This document shows, one piece after another, positions 60,556-64,000 of a stretch of 64,000 bases of DNA. Within the stretch, counting starts at the first letter, position 1. The number at the start of each line of letters is the position of its first letter. The stretch spans positions 81,068,383 through 81,132,382 of the forward strand of contig JAKGHH010000002.1 of the NCBI GenBank assembly GCA_022828595.1. The letters run 5' to 3'. The translations under genes were made by a program, and so were the position numbers. The notes under the pieces are model-generated. The model saw only the letters and a list, made by a program, of their open reading frames with translations, did no database searches and was not told where the DNA came from. Source of the stretch: Nelumbo lutea (lineage: Eukaryota > Streptophyta > Magnoliopsida > Proteales > Nelumbonaceae).

Positions 60556-63500
60556 GCTCCCACTTGCACTTAGGTCCAATCAGGTACTAGCCGGAGTCCC
60601 ATGCTTTCCACGTGTTTCTCAAACACTGTCTGTGATAGTGGCTTAGTCAATGGGTCTACCATATTCTCTGTTGATGCTACCTCTTAACATCATCCTGATG
60701 TAGGTCCAACATTGTCATACAATAGTGGAATGGGTGATGTGCTAAATTCCAAATTCAGGAATGAACACCCTCATTCATAAGGCAGCCTCACTTACGACAA
60801 TGCATTCGGCTTGGGTTGTGGACTATTAATTTGCTTCTTAGGACCCCTATTTGCTGACATTCAAAAAACAACTCACAATCCTATCGTGAAAACATATCCA
60901 GATGTAGACTTTCTATCATCTGGATCTGACTGAAAATTGACATCTGTATACCATTGGATCTGTAGTGAGTTACCATCGAATACGAGACAAAACTCTTTTG
61001 TCCTTCGTAGGTACTTAAGTATGTTTTTCACAGTAGTCCAGTGCTCCTGCCCTAGGTTCGCCTGAAATCTGCTTACTACACTTACTACCTGAGCAATGTC
61101 AGGACGAGTGCACAACATGGCATACATGATGCTCCCTACGACAGAGGCATAGGGAACGTCTTCCATGCCATCAATCTCCTCAGAAGTCTTGGGAGACATC
61201 TTCTTGGAGAGAGTGACTCCGTGCCTGAAAGGAACATTTTCTTTCTTGGAATTTTCCATGCTGTATCTTTTGACTATTTTGTCAATGTAGGCAGATTGGA
61301 ATAATCCTATTATCCACTTCGATCTATCTCTAATGAGTCGAAGACAAAGTATATAGGAGGCTTCTCCAAGATCTTTCATGGTGAATTGCTGTGAAAGCCA
61401 TACTTTCACCGTAGTTAGCATTCCTAAATCATTCCCAATGAGTAAAATGTCATCTAGATACAAAACCAAGAAGGTAACTTTATCTCTACTGTACTTCCTG
61501 TAGACACAGGGTTCATCCGGATTCTGCTCGAAGTCAAATGATTTGATAGTAGAGTCAAAATGGATGTTCCAACTTTTAGAAGTTTGCTTAAGTCCATAAA
61601 TTGATCTATTAAGTTTACATACCATGTTTTCCTGACCCGCAGCTATGAAGCCTTGCGGCTGCTGCATGTAGATATCTTCAGTCAGATCTCCATTCAGGAA
61701 TGTAGTTTTGACATCCATCTACCAATTCTCATAATCATGGTATGCTGCTACAGCTAGCAAGATCCTAATGGATTTAAGCATGGCCACAGGCAAAAAGGTT
61801 TCGTCATAATCGATGCCCTCTTTCTGAGTGTACCCTTTTGTCATCAGACAAGCTTTGAAAGTCTGAACCCTACCATCAGGGCCCTTCTTTCTCTTGTAAA
61901 TCCATTTGCCACCAATTGCTTTTATCCCGGAGGGTGGATCTACTAGAGTCCAAACTCCATTGGTCTCCATTGAATTCATCTCTGCTCTCATGGCCTCCAC
62001 CCACTTCTGGGAATATATGTCCAACATAGCTTCTGCATAAGTCACAGGATCCTCCTCACTAGTCAAGGTTTCCACCAGGTAACTATCCTGGTCATAACCA
62101 TAACAAACTGGTGGCCTGGATAACCGAGTGGATCTTCAAGGTTGGTCACTACCTGGAACTTGTGGGACATCTCCCACTGCTCCTGAGCTCTCCTCATCAA
62201 GAACAACTTCCTGACGATGGATGTTCAGGATGTAATCGGTTTCCAATAATTGTGTGCTTCGACTGTAGAACACTTTCTGCTCACTTGGGTCATAGAATAG
62301 GTAACCTACAGAGCCTTTTGGATTGCCTACAAATAGGCAATGGCTGGTTTTGGATTCTAACTTGTCCGCACTCATTCTTTTAACATGTGCTGGACAACCC
62401 CAAATCTTTAAGTGTTTGACACTTGGTTTCTTTCCGGTCCAAAGTTCATATGGAGTATACAGAACCGATTTGGTTGGAACCCGATTCAGCACGTAAATCG
62501 TAGTCTCTAATGCGTATCCCCAAAAGGATGTGGGTAACTCAGAGTGTATGAGAAGCGACCAGACCATATCCAATAAGGTCCTATTCCTCCTCTCTGAAAC
62601 ACCGTTAAGATGTGGTGTCACAAGAGGAGCTAATTGTGATACTATCCCATTGTTCTTTAAGTTGTCCCTGAATTCGTTAGAGAGATACTCGCCACCTCGA
62701 TCTGATCGAAGGGCTTTGATTTCTCTCCCTAACTGTTTCTCGACCTCTTGTGTAAACTCTTTGAACTTTTGAAAGGATTCTAACTTATGTCTCATTAGGT
62801 ACACATAACCATATCATGAGAAATCATCTGTGAAGGTGATGAAATACACGTGTTGATTTCATGTCCTAACACTCACGGGACCACAAGTGTGTCTGTACAT
62901 CTTTCAGGCTTACAATTAAATGGCCCTTTCGTCATCTTGCCTTGTAGGCAAGGCACATAGGTGGGAAGATCTTCTATAGTTAGAAAATCCAAAGGACCAG
63001 CCTTTACCAACCTTGTGATTCGGTCAACACCAATGTGGCCAAGTCGGTAATGCCACAGACACGTGGGATTAACTGTATCATGGGCTCTCTTCTTGGGGAT
63101 TTCAGCCGACGTAGTTTCTAGAGAAGGATGTAGAACATAGAAATCGTTCTCCAGTTCCCTGTATGTGATGAATCTATTATTTCTTTTAATAGTAATTGTA
63201 TTAATAAAGAAGATAGAATAACCATCTGCACATAGTTTTGAAATAGAAATCAGAATTTCTCCCTAAATTTTGTACATAAAGACAATCTTTCAGTACAATT
63301 ATTCCTTCTCTAAAAAATAACTCCACGGTTCCTATGGCCGCGGCTACAACAGTTGCAGTAGTCCTCAAGTAGAGTGTGACTTCTCCTTTCGCTCAGCCTT
63401 CTGCTTACCTTGAACCCCTGTAGTGAATTACAAGCATGAGTTGAAGCCCCAGAGTTAATACACCAGGATGCAGAAGCTACCAACAGATTGGTTTCCATAA

Positions 63501-63894
63501 CACAAGTTTCGAAATTACCTTTCTTGGATTCCAGGTAGGTAGGACAGTTCCTTTTCCAGTGGCCGGTCTTCTTGCAGAAGTGATAGACATCCGATGCTTT
63601 GTCTTTCTTCTGCTTCTTAGGTTTGGCAGTCTTCTTCTGGGGCTTTCTCTTTTCCTTCCTTTTCTTGCCTGATTAGCCAGTTTCAACAAGCATGGCAATG
63701 GGCTGATCCTTTTTAATCAATTCTTCGGCCCTTTGCAACATATTGCTGAGTTCCTGTAAGCTGACATTCAGCTTGTTCATGTTGTAGTTCATGATGAATG
63801 GATTAAAGGATGAAGGTAGAGAGTTAAGAATAGCATCGATCTATGTTACTAGATCCAGCCCGGATCTAAGAGCCTCCAGTTTGTCAATATAACC
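60556..63894 (-). pseudogene. Y pol and gag C-terminal part; best preserved reverse transcriptase
   Basis: From 62075 to 60873 the reverse transcriptase is in one frame with a single stop (TAG at 61721-61719, replacing the Gln of WQMDVKT). Motifs run from NGVWTLVDPPSG through MDVKTTFLNGDL and YLDD (Leu for Val) to LKYLRRTKEFCL and TDVNFQSDPDDRKSTSGY of RNase H. The integrase core (62804-62136) is open, with [15 protein letters not shown] and [12 protein letters not shown]. Further right the protease Asp is Asn (INSGAS, 63454-63456) and the knuckle has Tyr for its first Cys (63583-63585). Gag is cut at 63894 by another LTR. Confidence 0.9.
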
Positions 63895-64000
63895 TAAAGG
63901 GATAAGAAATCCATCACATGGACGCCCAAAAATTGTGGAATAAGGGGGCGGATTTCAAAATTTTTTTTCTCTCCCTTCAACTTTGAATCGAATTCCCCAT
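63895..64000 (-). repeat. Copia LTR at the right edge, inside Y gag
   Basis: TAAAGGGATAAGAAATCC matches the 3' end of the family LTR (TGAAGGGATAGGAAATCC, terminal G-to-A change). The Y gag reads directly into it, and the five bases before it are TAACC. The window ends 106 bases in. Confidence 0.85.

Noticed and set aside
53408..63894. X and Y as a tandem array made by unequal recombination
   Set aside because: Each junction lies exactly at an LTR terminus and the two gag breakpoints differ by about 54 bases, which fits separate integrations better; the right flanks are outside the window, so it is not excluded.

Overview
This 64 kb window is plant nuclear DNA made almost wholly of nested LTR retrotransposons. 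The plant origin is shown by Ty1/copia elements primed by the initiator-Met tRNA site (TGGTATCAGAGCC), Ty3/gypsy elements of the Athila/Tat type primed by tRNA-Asp, and a plant mobile domain (PMD) gene. I see no host gene, tRNA, rRNA or CRISPR array. The species cannot be told from the sequence; the amount of nesting suggests an angiosperm with a large, repeat-rich genome.

One copia family (LTR about 1.9 kb, TG...CA ends, 5-bp target duplications, leader about 1.75 kb, one gag-pol) dominates. It appears as elements W (4966-19163, minus), V (30581 to beyond 53407, plus), Z (34887-44259, plus), X (from 53408, minus) and Y (from 58589, minus), as solo LTRs S1 (23550-25302) and S2 (31507-33437), and as an LTR cut by the right edge (63895). 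Every gag-pol copy is broken. The gypsy copies are G1 (1 to about 4033, continuing after 19619), a solo LTR (4039-19613, split by W), a truncated element G2 (8618-13934) inside W, a second solo LTR (31060-34477) and a non-autonomous element G3 (47989-52988).

Layout. 1-4033: G1 LTR, primer site and decayed gag. 4039-19613: solo gypsy LTR containing W, which contains G2. 19619-22540: remains of G1 with a minus-strand PMD fragment and other repeat debris. 22541-30580: probable gypsy element T in minus orientation, with an integrase end at 30253-30580 and a PMD gene on the opposite strand (22670-27820) interrupted by S1. 30581-53407: V, whose 5' LTR holds a gypsy solo LTR (itself holding S2) and Z, and whose gag-pol holds G3 and X. 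53408-64000: X, Y inside X, and one more LTR inside Y. Target duplications (GTGGG, CCTAC, GACAG/GATAG, GAATC, CATGT, ATTGT) fix the order of most insertions; the deepest chain is T > V > X > Y > edge LTR.

The signals that ordinary annotation does not explain are: seven hairpins with covarying stems and a constant core in the non-coding 3' parts of G2 and G3; a second hairpin class with a TCCY loop beside polypurine-tract-like sequences; dyad-symmetric boxes just upstream of the copia TATA box; 18 copies of the palindrome CAGATCTG in G2; antisense PMD genes in gypsy elements; and a perfect 73-bp duplication where G2 has lost its 3' LTR.
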